64,000 nt of DNA from Anaerotignum neopropionicum (GCF_001571775.1 NZ_LRVM01000007.1:56827-120826); one strand, 5' to 3'; counted from the stretch's first letter, positions 1 to 9,154 are shown. The notes: generated by a model from the letters alone, not told the origin. A program made the numbers and translations.

Positions 1-779
1 GCCTTGAAACAAAAAGAGAAAAGATAGAGGAAGAAAAAATACGCATTACTACCCAAATGTGGGAAGAATATGAGATGACCTATCGCATGGCTAAGGAGTA
101 TGCTGAAAACAGGAAGAATGCTGTGAGTCGTTTGGTGAAGGAAATTCGTGGGGATATTCGCACGTTGGGCGATGTAAATGTGGGTGCCATTGAGCAGTAT
201 AAAGAGGTAAAAGAAAGATATGCCTTCTTAACCCAGCAAAGAGCCGATATTTTGGAGGCGGAAGAAAAACTTCGTGGCATAATTGAGGAGCTTTCAGTTT
301 TAATGGAAAAGCAGTTTCGGGAGCAATTTCAATTGATTTCAGAAAACTTTAGCCGCGTATTTCAAGAGATGTTTGGTGGGGGCAAGGCATATTTAAAATT
401 AATTGATACCCAGCGTGTGCTGGAATCTCACATTGAGATTGTTGCCCAGCCTCCCGGTAAAAATTTGCAGAACATGCAGCTGTTATCCGGCGGGGAAAGA
501 GCGTTAACAGCAATTGCAATTTTATTCTCCATTTTGCAGCTAAAGCCATCACCATTTTGTATTTTAGATGAGATTGAGGCAGCATTGGATGATGCCAATG
601 TAAGCAGATACGCTCAGTATTTAAAGAAATTTGCAAAAGATACCCAGTTTATTGTAATAACCCACAGAAAAGGGACAATGGAGTATGCCGATGTTTTATA
701 TGGTGTGACCATGCAGGAAAAAGGTATTTCCAAATTAATTTCAGTGGACTTTTCAGAACAGGAAAAGGATGCGATGTAA
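1..779 (+). CDS. smc: Chromosome segregation ATPase SMC, C-terminal part (5' end outside window)
   Basis: The reading frame is open from the window edge (first whole codon at base 3), so this is the 3' end of a longer gene. The visible part carries the end of the coiled coil and the C-terminal half of the ABC-type head: the signature LSGGERALTAIAI and the Walker B/D-loop PFCILDEIEAALDD, followed by the switch His in ITHRKGTM. In the SMC family this half pairs with the N-terminal Walker A half to form the ATPase head that works with ScpA/ScpB in chromosome organisation. It is followed after 62 bases by ftsY, the usual smc-ftsY order of Firmicutes. Identity is secure. Confidence 0.95.
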   Translation, partial: LETKREKIEEEKIRITTQMWEEYEMTYRMAKEYAENRKNAVSRLVKEIRGDIRTLGDVNVGAIEQYKEVKERYAFLTQQRADILEAEEKLRGIIEELSVLMEKQFREQFQLISENFSRVFQEMFGGGKAYLKLIDTQRVLESHIEIVAQPPGKNLQNMQLLSGGERALTAIAILFSILQLKPSPFCILDEIEAALDDANVSRYAQYLKKFAKDTQFIVITHRKGTMEYADVLYGVTMQEKGISKLISVDFSEQEKDAM

Positions 780-841
780 CATAAAAGCTATGATTTAAAT
801 TTGATTTTCTTTATGGAATACGGATATTGAGGTGAAAACGA

Positions 842-2362
842 ATGGGATTGTTTGATTTTTTGAAGAAAAAAACACAAGAAGAACCTTTGGTAGAAAAAAA
901 CAAAGAGGGTATTTTTGAGCTGGACGATATTGAGGTGGAAACACCCCAAGGCGAAACGACGGATTTTGTTTTGGAAGTGGAAGAAGGCGACGACAAAATA
1001 TCTGGTGTGAATCAAGCGGTGGGGAAAGCTATGGGAGCCGAGGACGTTCACATTTTTCGGGCGAATAAGGATACCTTATACCAAGAAATAGAGCAAAAAG
1101 GAGCAAACATAGAAACTGAATCAGAAATTGAAATCATCCAAGAGGATGGAGAAGCCTTTGTGTCGGAAAACGAACAAGAGGGCATTGCATTTATTGAGGC
1201 TGTGACTGATTTGGCATCGGAAATGCTTGAAAAGCCAAGGGGTGATGAGGAAATACTGATTACAACAGCTGAAGGTGACTGTTTTGTGGAAGAAACAAAT
1301 GAGGAAGCGGAGGCCTTTGTGGAGGAGCTTGTCAATTTTGTGGAGGAGCAGCTGCAGGAGGGAAAAAACCAAAAAGCAGCAGAAGAAGTGCCAGAAGAAG
1401 TGCCAGAAGAAGTGCCTGTATCCCTGGAAGCGCAGACGGAAGAACCCAAAATGGGCTTTTTTGCAAAGTTGAAAGCCGGATTGGACAAAACTCGTAAAAA
1501 TATTATGGGCGGTGTAGATGCGGTTTTAGGTGGTTTTACCCAAATTGATGAGGATTTGTTTGAGGAGCTGGAGGAAGCTCTGATTATGGCAGATATGGGT
1601 GTGCAGACCACCATGAGTATTGTGGAAAACTTGCGTAAGCGCGTCAAGCGTGAGCATGCAACAGACCCTTCGTTGATTAAAGGAATGCTTGCAGATGAAA
1701 TTACGACAATTTTATCCGATGGCGTTCAAGAGGAAGAAAGCTTGCCAAATCCTTCCGTTATTCTTGTCATTGGTGTAAATGGTGTTGGTAAAACCACAAC
1801 CATCGGGAAATTGGCGAGCCGTTATAAATCAGAGGGGCGCACCGTCTTACTGGCGGCGGCGGATACCTTTCGTGCGGCAGCCATAGATCAGCTTGAGGTT
1901 TGGGGACAGCGTTCGGGTATTGAGGTCATCAAGCAGGAGGAAAATTCTGACCCTGCGGCGGTAGTATTTGATGCGGTGCATGCGGCGAAAAACCAGAAAT
2001 CAGACCTTTTGATTTGCGATACCGCAGGACGTTTGCATAACAAAAAAAATCTCATGGAGGAATTGCGTAAGATTGGGAAGGTGATTGAAAGAGAACATCC
2101 CAATGCTCATAAAGAGGTTTATTTGGTACTGGATGCTACAACGGGACAAAATGCGCTGCAACAGGCAAAGCTGTTTCAAGAGGTTGCCGATATTACGGGA
2201 ATTATTCTAACAAAATTGGATGGTACGGCAAAAGGCGGCATTGTGGTGGCAATTAAAAGCGAATTGCAAATTCCTGTACGCTATATTGGTGTGGGGGAAA
2301 GCATCAACGATTTGCAGAAATTCGATGCAAGAGAGTTTGCCAAGGCGCTATTTGGAGAATAA
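842..2362 (+). CDS. ftsY: Signal recognition particle receptor FtsY with long acidic N-terminal domain
   Basis: SRP receptor GTPase that docks ribosome-SRP complexes at the membrane. Of 506 residues, about 1-203 are a very acidic extension rich in Glu, ending in a VPEE repeat near residue 183. The N domain begins near 204 and the G domain contains G1 GVNGVGKTTT at 311-320, DTFRAAAIDQL at 341-351, DTAGRL near 395 and TKLDGTAKGG near 459. The start follows GAGGTG by a suitable distance. The acidic extension is longer than in Bacillus FtsY, which largely lacks it; its role here is unknown, perhaps membrane association as in E. coli. It lies between smc and a SUFU-domain gene; the ylxM-ffh genes that often follow are absent. 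Confidence 0.95.
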   Translation: MGLFDFLKKKTQEEPLVEKNKEGIFELDDIEVETPQGETTDFVLEVEEGDDKISGVNQAVGKAMGAEDVHIFRANKDTLYQEIEQKGANIETESEIEIIQEDGEAFVSENEQEGIAFIEAVTDLASEMLEKPRGDEEILITTAEGDCFVEETNEEAEAFVEELVNFVEEQLQEGKNQKAAEEVPEEVPEEVPVSLEAQTEEPKMGFFAKLKAGLDKTRKNIMGGVDAVLGGFTQIDEDLFEELEEALIMADMGVQTTMSIVENLRKRVKREHATDPSLIKGMLADEITTILSDGVQEEESLPNPSVILVIGVNGVGKTTTIGKLASRYKSEGRTVLLAAADTFRAAAIDQLEVWGQRSGIEVIKQEENSDPAAVVFDAVHAAKNQKSDLLICDTAGRLHNKKNLMEELRKIGKVIEREHPNAHKEVYLVLDATTGQNALQQAKLFQEVADITGIILTKLDGTAKGGIVVAIKSELQIPVRYIGVGESINDLQKFDAREFAKALFGE

Positions 2363-2375
2363 GGAGAAATGAAGG

Positions 2376-3038
2376 ATGGAAAATCAGAAAATTGTGAATA
2401 CACCCTATGGTAAGGAAATTGATGAGCACATGAAAAAGCAGTTTCCTGAGCGCAAGGAGCGCGTGTTTTATGAGCAAAACTCCGAATTTTTACAAATAGA
2501 AATTCACTTATTGGAGGCACCAACAAAAAAGGACTTCCATGTTTTGTATACGGTGGGCATGAGTGCACTGCCTATGACCCTGCCGGAGGACTTATTACCC
2601 GAATATCAGGCTTTGGAGCGGGCAGAGATATTATTGCTCTTACCTGCGGAATGGAGCCTTTTTATGCCTGAGGACGGGAAGGTGGATAATCGCTTATGGT
2701 GGCCTGTGAATTTGATGAAGTACCTGTCTTATTTTCCCCATGAGAATAAAACATGGCTTGCCTTTGGGCATACGCTTCCCAATTCTGAGGCTTATGAGCC
2801 ATATGATGATAGCACAAAGCTTTGTGGCGTCATGCTTGGGGCATTGCAGGAAGAAATCAGCATTTTACGGGGAAAAGATGGAACGCAAATCAATTTATAT
2901 CCCTTAATTCCCCTGTATAAAGAGGAAATTGAGGGGAAGCAAGAAGAGGGCACAGAAGCTTTAATTACCAGACTTTCGACATTAAATGGGTTTGGAATGA
3001 TTGTTTTTCCGGATCGGCCCAATGTATGGGCAAAATAA
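2376..3038 (+). CDS. Suppressor-of-fused (SUFU) domain protein
   Basis: A 220-residue soluble protein whose layout matches the bacterial SUFU domain: the central FHVLYTVGMSALPM strand, a LLLPAEW segment, the NRLWWPVNLMKYLSYFPHENKTW helix-strand region and a C-terminal LYPLIPLYKEEI segment. It starts 13 bases after ftsY behind AAGGAG and is probably co-transcribed. Bacterial SUFU proteins are mostly uncharacterised; some act as immunity or partner proteins. No toxin gene is visible beside it, so no role is assigned. Confidence 0.75.
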   Translation: MENQKIVNTPYGKEIDEHMKKQFPERKERVFYEQNSEFLQIEIHLLEAPTKKDFHVLYTVGMSALPMTLPEDLLPEYQALERAEILLLLPAEWSLFMPEDGKVDNRLWWPVNLMKYLSYFPHENKTWLAFGHTLPNSEAYEPYDDSTKLCGVMLGALQEEISILRGKDGTQINLYPLIPLYKEEIEGKQEEGTEALITRLSTLNGFGMIVFPDRPNVWAK

Positions 3039-3050
3039 AGACTCTCAAAA

Positions 3051-3085
3051 ATAGGCGTCGATGCTTTTAGTGCTTCGACGCCTAT
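3051..3085. terminator. Bidirectional terminator between convergent genes
   Basis: Perfect 11 bp inverted repeat ATAGGCGTCGA / TCGACGCCTAT around a 13-base loop, between the stop codons of the SUFU gene and the convergent cupin gene. Confidence 0.85.
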
Positions 3086-3093
3086 TGTATGCT

Positions 3094-3444
3094 TTATTTT
3101 GCCTCTTCGTTGATGATCAAAGCAATCATTTCCATATCTTCATCAGTATTATTTTCGATGGAGTGATATTGGCCAACCTCAATGAGACAGACATCTCCGG
3201 GGTGCACAGCTATTTTTGAGCCATCGTTGTCAATGAAGGTTCCTTCTCCCTTGATAATTGCATAAGGCTCTGTGTTTCCAACGTGCTGATGCCAGCCGAT
3301 ACTGCTATGAGGCTTTACGATAACACGGGCGTACATAGTGGCATGACCCAATAATTCTTCTTTTTCCAAGAAGTGATGAATTTCAACGGTGCCTTTTCCA
3401 TCTCTTAAACCTTCTACTGTTACAACTCTTTCTTTTCTTACCAT
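3094..3444 (-). CDS. Small cupin-domain protein
   Basis: A 116-residue single-domain cupin. Motif 1 is GWHQHVGNTEPYAIIKGEG (two His and Glu as metal ligands) and motif 2 is PGDVCLIEVGQYHS (third His). The start follows AAAGGAG. The fold usually binds a divalent metal. Substrate is unknown; members of this size range from sugar-binding to dioxygenase-like proteins. It is transcribed away from the radical SAM gene's end and may follow it in one transcript (33-base gap). Confidence 0.8.
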   Translation of the reverse strand: MVRKERVVTVEGLRDGKGTVEIHHFLEKEELLGHATMYARVIVKPHSSIGWHQHVGNTEPYAIIKGEGTFIDNDGSKIAVHPGDVCLIEVGQYHSIENNTDEDMEMIALIINEEAK

Positions 3445-3476
3445 AATGATTGATTCTCCTTTCGTTTATGAAGCTG

Positions 3477-4391
3477 TTATTTTTCTACACCCTCTAAATT
3501 AAAAATGGGGGTGTAATCAGAGGTTGCAGAGCCTCTTTTTTGCATAAAACCATTTTTTAGCCCAATCGTTAAAAAATATTCCGTAACCTTTTCATATTCA
3601 AAGGTGGTTAGCTTCCGTGATAAAGCTTTTATCGTGCTTGCCCGGTGCATGGGTGTGTATTGGCTTAGGAGGGAAACATAGGTGTCCTGTCCAAGAGATT
3701 CCTTAATCCAATCCAGAATGTGGAAACTATCCCGATGGTGAGAAGGGAGCACAAGGTGGCGCACAATTACGCCTTTTTGCATAATTCCATTTACATCAAA
3801 CATGTCTTGTGGTACCTGTCTTCTCATCTCAAGGATGGCTTGAGAGGCAATTGCGGAATAATTGGGTGCTGAGGAATACTTCCTTGCTAGGGTATCATCC
3901 CAATACTTAAAATCGGGGAGATAAACATCAATTAGCCCATCCAGTTGGAGAAGACCCTCTAACGCTTCATACCCATTGGAATTATAAACAACGGGTATTT
4001 TTAATCCGTTATGTTTTGCCATGCCCAGTGCCGTTGCTATTTGTGGGATGAAGTGGGTGGGTGAAACCAAATTAATATTGTGCAGTCCTCTGTTTTGCTG
4101 TTCCATAAAAATTTCAGCCAAGCGTTCTATAGAGATTTCCATTCCAAAGCCATCTTCGCTGATTTCGTGATTTTGACAAAAAATACAGCGTAAATTACAG
4201 TGAGAAAAGAAAACCGTTCCGGAGCCGTTTGTGCCGCTGATGGGAGGTTCCTCCCAAAAGTGAGTACTGACCAATGCAACTTTTGGAAGCTTATGTGCAT
4301 GGCAAAAGCCTGTTTCGCCGTCCATACGGGCTGCATTGCATTGTCTTGGACAGATATTACAGAGGGTTATAGGTGTTTTTTGCTGTTCCAT
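3477..4391 (-). CDS. Radical SAM protein of the PflA-like (COG1313/PflX) type
   Basis: Contains an N-terminal Cys cluster CNICPRQC and the radical SAM CX3CX2C motif in SHCNLRCIFCQNHE, which binds the 4Fe-4S cluster that cleaves S-adenosylmethionine. Spacing and the preceding GTNGSGTVFF match the uncharacterised pyruvate-formate-lyase-activase homologues. The substrate is unknown and no glycyl radical enzyme is adjacent. The frame is open upstream to an ATG at 4493, but the Cys-rich homologous region begins just after the ATG at 4391. Neither start has a good ribosome site, so the start is uncertain. Confidence 0.75.
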   Translation of the reverse strand: MEQQKTPITLCNICPRQCNAARMDGETGFCHAHKLPKVALVSTHFWEEPPISGTNGSGTVFFSHCNLRCIFCQNHEISEDGFGMEISIERLAEIFMEQQNRGLHNINLVSPTHFIPQIATALGMAKHNGLKIPVVYNSNGYEALEGLLQLDGLIDVYLPDFKYWDDTLARKYSSAPNYSAIASQAILEMRRQVPQDMFDVNGIMQKGVIVRHLVLPSHHRDSFHILDWIKESLGQDTYVSLLSQYTPMHRASTIKALSRKLTTFEYEKVTEYFLTIGLKNGFMQKRGSATSDYTPIFNLEGVEK

Positions 4392-4567
4392 ATTGAAAAC
4401 CCGCTTTCCGGTACCCCTATTGAACAAGGTGAAGCATTTATAAACAGAGGTCTTTTGCTTTCTATATGATACCATGATTAGAAACAGTTTCATATAGAAA
4501 AATAAAATCTCTTGTGTTAAAATGTATTTATAAGTCGAAAAAGAAATAAAAAAATGGGGGTGGCGGA

Positions 4568-4798
4568 TTGAAAGAATATGCTTTGAAAGCGCAAGATAGT
4601 CAGGTGCTTACAAAAGTGGTTTGTAATTGCTGCGGCAGGGAGATACCCCTTATGAGAGAAGGAATCAGGGAGGAATACTTTCATGGTGTGAAGACTTGGG
4701 GCTATTTTTCTAACCAAGATGGACGACAGGATTCCTTTGATTTATGCCAAGAGTGCTATGAAAAAATGATTGAAGGTTTTCAAATTAAAATGCACTAA
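4568..4798 (+). CDS. Small zinc-ribbon protein, 76 residues
   Basis: A TTG start follows GGGGGTGGCGG. The protein has two Cys pairs, CNCC near residues 19-22 and CQEC near residues 60-63, spaced like a single treble-clef or zinc ribbon, with a Trp/Gly-rich middle. Function is not recognised. It stands alone between a divergent radical SAM gene and a terminator. Confidence 0.65.
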   Translation: MKEYALKAQDSQVLTKVVCNCCGREIPLMREGIREEYFHGVKTWGYFSNQDGRQDSFDLCQECYEKMIEGFQIKMH

Positions 4799-4834
4799 GG
4801 GGGGAGCAATCCCCGATACATATGTGAATTCACT

Positions 4835-4855
4835 AACCCCATAAGGGGTTTTTTT
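4835..4855 (+). terminator. Rho-independent terminator
   Basis: AACCCC / GGGGTT stem with a 4-base loop followed by a T run, 36 bases after the small zinc-ribbon gene. Confidence 0.75.
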
Positions 4856-4888
4856 ATGAAAAAAATCCGCATGCCTATAAAAATGCCT

Positions 4889-4918
4889 AAGAGGCTGAAT
4901 AGGAAAAATCAGCCCCTT
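4889..4918 (-). terminator. Probable terminator of the kdpDE-like operon
   Basis: Stem AAGAGGCTGA / TCAGCCCCTT with one mismatch, 19 bases past the response-regulator stop codon on the minus strand; a T stretch follows on that strand. Confidence 0.6.
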
Positions 4919-4936
4919 GTATATTTTTTCAACAAT

Positions 4937-5632
4937 TTATTCTTCTGTCATTCGATATCCCACGCCAACTTCCGTAAAAATATATTTTGGTGCGGCGGGG
5001 TTTTTTTCCAGTTTTCTTCTTATATTTGCCATATTAACCCGCAATATCTGGTTATCCTTCACGGCATAGGGCCCCCAAAGCTCGGTTATGATGTTATCGT
5101 AGGTTAAGACGCGACCGGCACTTCTGGCTAATAATGAAACAATTTTGTATTCAATTTGTGTCAGATGGACGTCGTTTCCGTCGATGGTAACCAGTCTTTT
5201 TTGAAAATCAATGACTAACCCTTTTGCACAAAATAGAGTTTCTACTGTTCCTAAATGGTTGCTTGTGCTATGGCGGATTGCAGTACGGATGCGAGCCAGA
5301 AGCTCAGAAGTACCAAAAGGCTTCACAATATAATCATCTGCTCCAAAATCAAGGGCCTCAACCTTATCCGATTCGTCGTCACGGGCAGAAACAACAATCA
5401 CAGGCGTGGCGGTCCATGTTCTAAGCTGTTTTAATATGGCAATTCCGTCTATGTCGGGCAAGCCCAGATCCAAAAGAATTAAATCCGGGCAGTGGGAGGG
5501 TATCATGGATAAAGCTTCCTGCCCATTTTTTGCACAAATCACACGATAGTCATTGGCCTTTAGTGTGGCTTCAATAAAATTACTGATGGGTTCTTCATCT
5601 TCCACGATAAGTATTTTTGCTCTTGCCGGCAT
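4937..5632 (-). CDS. kdpE: KdpE-like response regulator (OmpR/PhoB family)
   Basis: Receiver domain with the acidic pair ED at 11-12, phospho-acceptor Asp in DLILLDLGLPD (Asp55), the Ser/Thr region VVSA and Lys in YIVKPF, followed by a C-terminal winged-helix DNA-binding domain (TQIEYKIVSLLA through the end). The ATG at 5632 is chosen because AAAGGAG precedes it; the frame is open further upstream. It follows the kinase gene by 2 bases, so the pair is translationally coupled. KdpE normally activates the kdpFABC potassium pump, but no kdp pump genes are in this window, so the target lies elsewhere. Confidence 0.85.
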   Translation of the reverse strand: MPARAKILIVEDEEPISNFIEATLKANDYRVICAKNGQEALSMIPSHCPDLILLDLGLPDIDGIAILKQLRTWTATPVIVVSARDDESDKVEALDFGADDYIVKPFGTSELLARIRTAIRHSTSNHLGTVETLFCAKGLVIDFQKRLVTIDGNDVHLTQIEYKIVSLLARSAGRVLTYDNIITELWGPYAVKDNQILRVNMANIRRKLEKNPAAPKYIFTEVGVGYRMTEE

Positions 5633-5634
5633 TT

Positions 5635-7185
5635 TCAAAATTCTCCTTTCATCGGTAATACAAAAGTAAAGGTTGCCCCTCCGCAAACATGATTTGCAGC
5701 AGAAATTTTGCCATTATGGGCAAGAATGATTGTTTTACAAATGGAAAGACCGATTCCTAACCCTCGGCTGGAATCCGCCGAAACGGTACTGCTTTTTCCT
5801 TCAAAAATTGTTGGAAGACTGGATGGATCAATGCCTTTGCCATAGTCGGTCACGCAAAAAACGGCCTCATCATTTTCCCGGGAAACCTTTAGCCACACGG
5901 GAAGGGAGGTTTCTGAGTGGCGAATGGCATTTTCCAGTAAGTTAATTAATACCTGCTCAATCAGCGTTGCATCCATAGGTACCATTAATATTTCATCAGG
6001 AACGGAAACATATATGGTGGCATCAGGAAATCTTTTATGAATCCTGGAAACAGATTCAGAAACAATTTCTTCAACAATTTCTTCTTGCTTCTTCACTTTT
6101 GCATCCTCGCTGCTGATTTTTGTGATAGAAAGCAGATTTTCAACCATGTGAATAAGCCACTGGGCATCATGATGAATATCATTAAGCAAGCAATCGAATT
6201 TTTCTTCGTTTATCTTATCCTTGTTTTCCAGTAAGGTTGTGCTGGCACCCAGAATACAGGTGAGGGGTGTACGCAAATCATGGGAAACTGCGCGTAAAAG
6301 GTTACTGCGCATTTTTTCTTTTTCCTGTTCCAAAAGAATCTGCTGCGCCTTTTCTTCGACAGCTTGCCGTTCTAAAGCAAGAATGGTCTGGGAGATCATA
6401 ATTCTTGAAAATTGAAATGTGTCCGACAAAACAAAATCGGCATTTTCAAAAAGCAGGCCGATCACCCCATAAACCTTATTGTCGGTGGAAATAGGAATAT
6501 AGGTGCCTTTGCAATTTTGTACCTTGGCCTCCAGTACGACACCCCGAATTTTATTTTTTACATAAGCATCGATGGCAATTTGTAATTCCAAGGGGCTGTT
6601 AAATATGGACTCGTCTTGATTTTGCAATGCCTTAATCAGCTTTATTTCTGGACTTGCAGGATTACCTAAATAAGTTACTACACTGCATTGATTTGATTGT
6701 GAAAAAAAATCAACGGTGATTTCCATTATTTTGTGTAGAGTATTTCCCGATAACAGGGCATTGCTCATTTTTGTCAGGTTTTCGGCTCTACTTTCTCGCA
6801 TGGCGGAAAGGATGGCCGCTTTTTTTACTCTGGTGGTTAATGCACTTGTTAAAACGGACATAATAAGCAACAGTGCAAACGTAATCGGGTATCCTGCCAT
6901 TGAAAAATTCAAGGCAAAATAGGGAAAGGTGAAGAAAAAATTCACGGCGATTACGCCTCCGATGGAAGCAAGAATTCCCCAAATAAAACCACTGGTTATG
7001 ACAGAGGTTAAGGCAACTCCAAGCATATATACCCCAAAAATATTATTGCTGATTACATTCATTTCAACAACACATAATGCAAAGGAGGTTGCAATTAGAA
7101 ATACCAATATTGTTTTGAACAGATCAAACAGAATAATATCGGGGGATAGTCTTATTTTTTTTAATTGACGCAAATAATCTCTCAT
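5635..7185 (-). CDS. KdpD-like sensor histidine kinase lacking the N-terminal KdpD/Usp domains
   Basis: Starts at an ATG behind GAGGG (a GTG 12 bases upstream is possible). The protein begins directly with four membrane helices of the DUF4118 sensor region (about 20-125), then a GAF-like region, the dimerisation H-box AVSHDLRTPLT (His about 302-306 depending on start) and the ATPase boxes NLLENAIRH, DYGKGI and GLGIGLSI. Full-length KdpD carries about 350 extra N-terminal residues with the cytosolic KdpD and Usp domains; these are missing here, as in many Clostridia. It probably still signals to the adjacent KdpE-like regulator. Confidence 0.85.
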   Translation of the reverse strand: MRDYLRQLKKIRLSPDIILFDLFKTILVFLIATSFALCVVEMNVISNNIFGVYMLGVALTSVITSGFIWGILASIGGVIAVNFFFTFPYFALNFSMAGYPITFALLLIMSVLTSALTTRVKKAAILSAMRESRAENLTKMSNALLSGNTLHKIMEITVDFFSQSNQCSVVTYLGNPASPEIKLIKALQNQDESIFNSPLELQIAIDAYVKNKIRGVVLEAKVQNCKGTYIPISTDNKVYGVIGLLFENADFVLSDTFQFSRIMISQTILALERQAVEEKAQQILLEQEKEKMRSNLLRAVSHDLRTPLTCILGASTTLLENKDKINEEKFDCLLNDIHHDAQWLIHMVENLLSITKISSEDAKVKKQEEIVEEIVSESVSRIHKRFPDATIYVSVPDEILMVPMDATLIEQVLINLLENAIRHSETSLPVWLKVSRENDEAVFCVTDYGKGIDPSSLPTIFEGKSSTVSADSSRGLGIGLSICKTIILAHNGKISAANHVCGGATFTFVLPMKGEF

Positions 7186-7515
7186 AGAAGCCCTCACAAA
7201 AAAAGCATTTGTTTAATTCAATCGAACAAAAGTAAAAGGATGAAAAGGAATACATAAAAAACGGTGGTTTTCTCCGCTAAAACCATTTAAATATTGATAA
7301 ACACAAAACCTATCCTATTTGAACTTAATCAATAAATTTTGTACAAATTACCTAGGGTTTTTCTCTATACTTATTGAAGAAAAGCTTAAAGAAACCAGGC
7401 TATTTATGTTGTTGACTTTATTCATATCTCATATTATACACCTATTCGCTATTAAGAGGAAATGTTTTGTTGCGTAATAATAATGTGGCGGGTTTTGATT
7501 TTTTTTAATGTTTCA
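7186..7515. other. AT-rich intergenic region between divergent genes
   Basis: About 330 bases holding the undetermined promoter of the kdpDE-like operon. No open frame with a ribosome site and no strong hairpin was seen. Confidence 0.6.
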
Positions 7516-7544
7516 TTGCAAAGAATTGAATAGTTTGTTATAAT
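7516..7544 (+). promoter_or_regulatory. Sigma-A type promoter of the decarboxylase gene
   Basis: TTGCAA (7516-7521), 17 base spacer, perfect TATAAT (7539-7544), 39 bases before the chosen start codon. Confidence 0.75.
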
Positions 7545-7582
7545 TGAAAACAAATTTTATCATAGAAGGAGTTAAATTACAA

Positions 7583-8839
7583 ATGAAAACACCATTTGTT
7601 TCTTTAGAGCAGGCAAAAAAAATAATAGAACAATACCCAACGCCTTTTCATCTTTATGATGAAAAAGGAATTCGTGAAAATGCCCGTCAAGTAAACCGTG
7701 CTTTTGCTTGGAACAAAGGGTTTAAAGAATACTTTGCGGTAAAGGCAACCCCTACGCCTGGCATCATGCAAATTTTAAAAGAGGAAGGCTGTGGTATGGA
7801 TTGTTCCTCGTTTACAGAGCTAAAGCTGTCAGAGGCGGTAGGCTTTTGGGGAGAAGAAATCATGTTTTCCTCCAACATGACACCTGCGGAGGATTTTGTT
7901 TTAGCCAATGAGCTTGGGGCAATCATCAACTTTGATGATTTTACCCATATTGCATATTTTGAGAAGCTTGCCAAAATCCCTGAAACGGTTTGCTGCAGAT
8001 ATAATCCGGGTGGCGTTTTTCAAGTTGCCAACGATATTATGGACAACCCTGGGGATGCGAAATATGGCATGACGAAAGAGCAAATGAAGGAAGGCTTCCG
8101 CATATTAAAGGAAAAGGGAGCGAAACACTTTGGGATACATTCCTTCTTAGCAAGCAGTACAAATTCCAATACTTATTATCCCATGCTGGCTAAAATTTTA
8201 TTTGAGTTGGCAGTTGAGCTGAAGAAAGAATTGGATATTCATATTGCTTTTATCAATCTTTCGGGCGGTGTCGGGGTTCCTTATCGCCCTGAAGAATCGC
8301 CATGCGATATTATGGCCATCGGCGAAGGTGTAAGAGAAGTATATGAGGAGATTTTCGTTCCGGAGGGCATGGACGATGTAGCCATTTTTACGGAAATGGG
8401 ACGGTTTATGCTTGCGCCTTATGGAAGCCTTTTGGCAACGGTGGTGCATGAAAAGCATATCTATAAGGAATATGTAGGCTTGGATGCGTGTGCCGCAAAT
8501 TTAATGCGCCCTGCCATGTATGGTGCATATCATCAAATCACGGTATTGGGCAAGGAAGATGCGCCCTGCGACCATATCTATGACGTGGCCGGCGGTCTTT
8601 GCGAAAATAATGATAAATTTGCCATTGACCGGAAGCTGCCCAAAATTGAAATCGGTGATATTGTTTATATCCATGATACCGGTGCCCATGGCCATTCCAT
8701 GGGATACAATTATAACGGAAAATTGCGTTCTGCTGAAATTCTTTTAAAGGAAAACGGCGAGGCTGCCTTAATGCGTCGGGCGGAAACCCCTGAGGATTAT
8801 TTTGCAACGTTTGATTTTACAGGGCTATTTAAAAAATAA
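7583..8839 (+). CDS. lysA: PLP-dependent decarboxylase, diaminopimelate decarboxylase type
   Basis: Fold-type III PLP enzyme. The Schiff-base Lys lies in FAVKATPTPG, followed by CGMDCSS, the Gly-rich phosphate loop LSGGVGVPYRP, the substrate/dimer segment EMGRFMLAP and a C-terminal GGLCENNDKF Cys region. Such enzymes convert meso-diaminopimelate to lysine. The ATG at 7583 has AAGGAG upstream; an in-frame ATG at 7544 lies inside the -10 box and is rejected. The gene stands alone, away from other lysine genes, so a related activity (carboxynorspermidine or ornithine type) cannot be excluded. Confidence 0.75.
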   Translation: MKTPFVSLEQAKKIIEQYPTPFHLYDEKGIRENARQVNRAFAWNKGFKEYFAVKATPTPGIMQILKEEGCGMDCSSFTELKLSEAVGFWGEEIMFSSNMTPAEDFVLANELGAIINFDDFTHIAYFEKLAKIPETVCCRYNPGGVFQVANDIMDNPGDAKYGMTKEQMKEGFRILKEKGAKHFGIHSFLASSTNSNTYYPMLAKILFELAVELKKELDIHIAFINLSGGVGVPYRPEESPCDIMAIGEGVREVYEEIFVPEGMDDVAIFTEMGRFMLAPYGSLLATVVHEKHIYKEYVGLDACAANLMRPAMYGAYHQITVLGKEDAPCDHIYDVAGGLCENNDKFAIDRKLPKIEIGDIVYIHDTGAHGHSMGYNYNGKLRSAEILLKENGEAALMRRAETPEDYFATFDFTGLFKK

Positions 8840-8869
8840 TTAGCATTTCTTCATGCTTGCACAAAAAAA

Positions 8870-9127
8870 TAGCGGCTTATGCCGCTACAGATTGAAGGCA
8901 AAGTCAAAACCTTGAGGGCTTTTTGCCCTCAAACACCCACAAGGGTTTCTCCCTTGACCCACCTGAACCCGCATAGAATGCGGGTTCTATAAAGGTTTTT
9001 GGTCTTGCTTTTTTCAAAAATCAAGCAGGTGGTCATCAACTTTTGCTATGCAAAAGCCGGCTCTGCCGGCTGCCCTATCTTGGGCAGTGAGGGGCAAAGC
9101 CCAAGGTTTGACTTTATCGATACACTG
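8870..9127 (-). repeat. Interspersed mosaic repeat, inverted copy with one 61 bp unit
   Basis: A run of small palindromes. Positions 9031-9091 are the reverse complement of the 61 bp unit that is tandemly repeated at 37833-38015. Flanking parts also match: the GAGGGC...GCCCTC hairpin with AAACCCTTGTG beside it, and the AAAGTCAAA/CCTTGGGC edge. The copy is bounded by near inverted ends, AAAGTCAAAACCTTG at 8900-8914 and CAAGGTTTGACTTT at 9102-9115. A TAGCGGC/GCCGCTA hairpin stands on each side (8870-8887 and 9129-9146). No coding potential is seen. Confidence 0.8.
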
Positions 9128-9154
9128 ATAGCGGCTTTTGCCGCTATTTTTTTG
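9128..9154. terminator. Terminator between convergent lysA-like and dsdA genes
   Basis: ATAGCGGC / GCCGCTAT stem with a TTTT loop followed by a T run on the plus strand. Confidence 0.75.

Noticed and set aside
1048..1647. 199-codon minus-strand frame inside ftsY
   Set aside because: Ser-rich shadow of the Glu-rich FtsY N-terminus.
4937..7185. Potassium pump operon kdpFABC expected with KdpDE
   Set aside because: No pump genes lie in the window; only the two-component pair is present.
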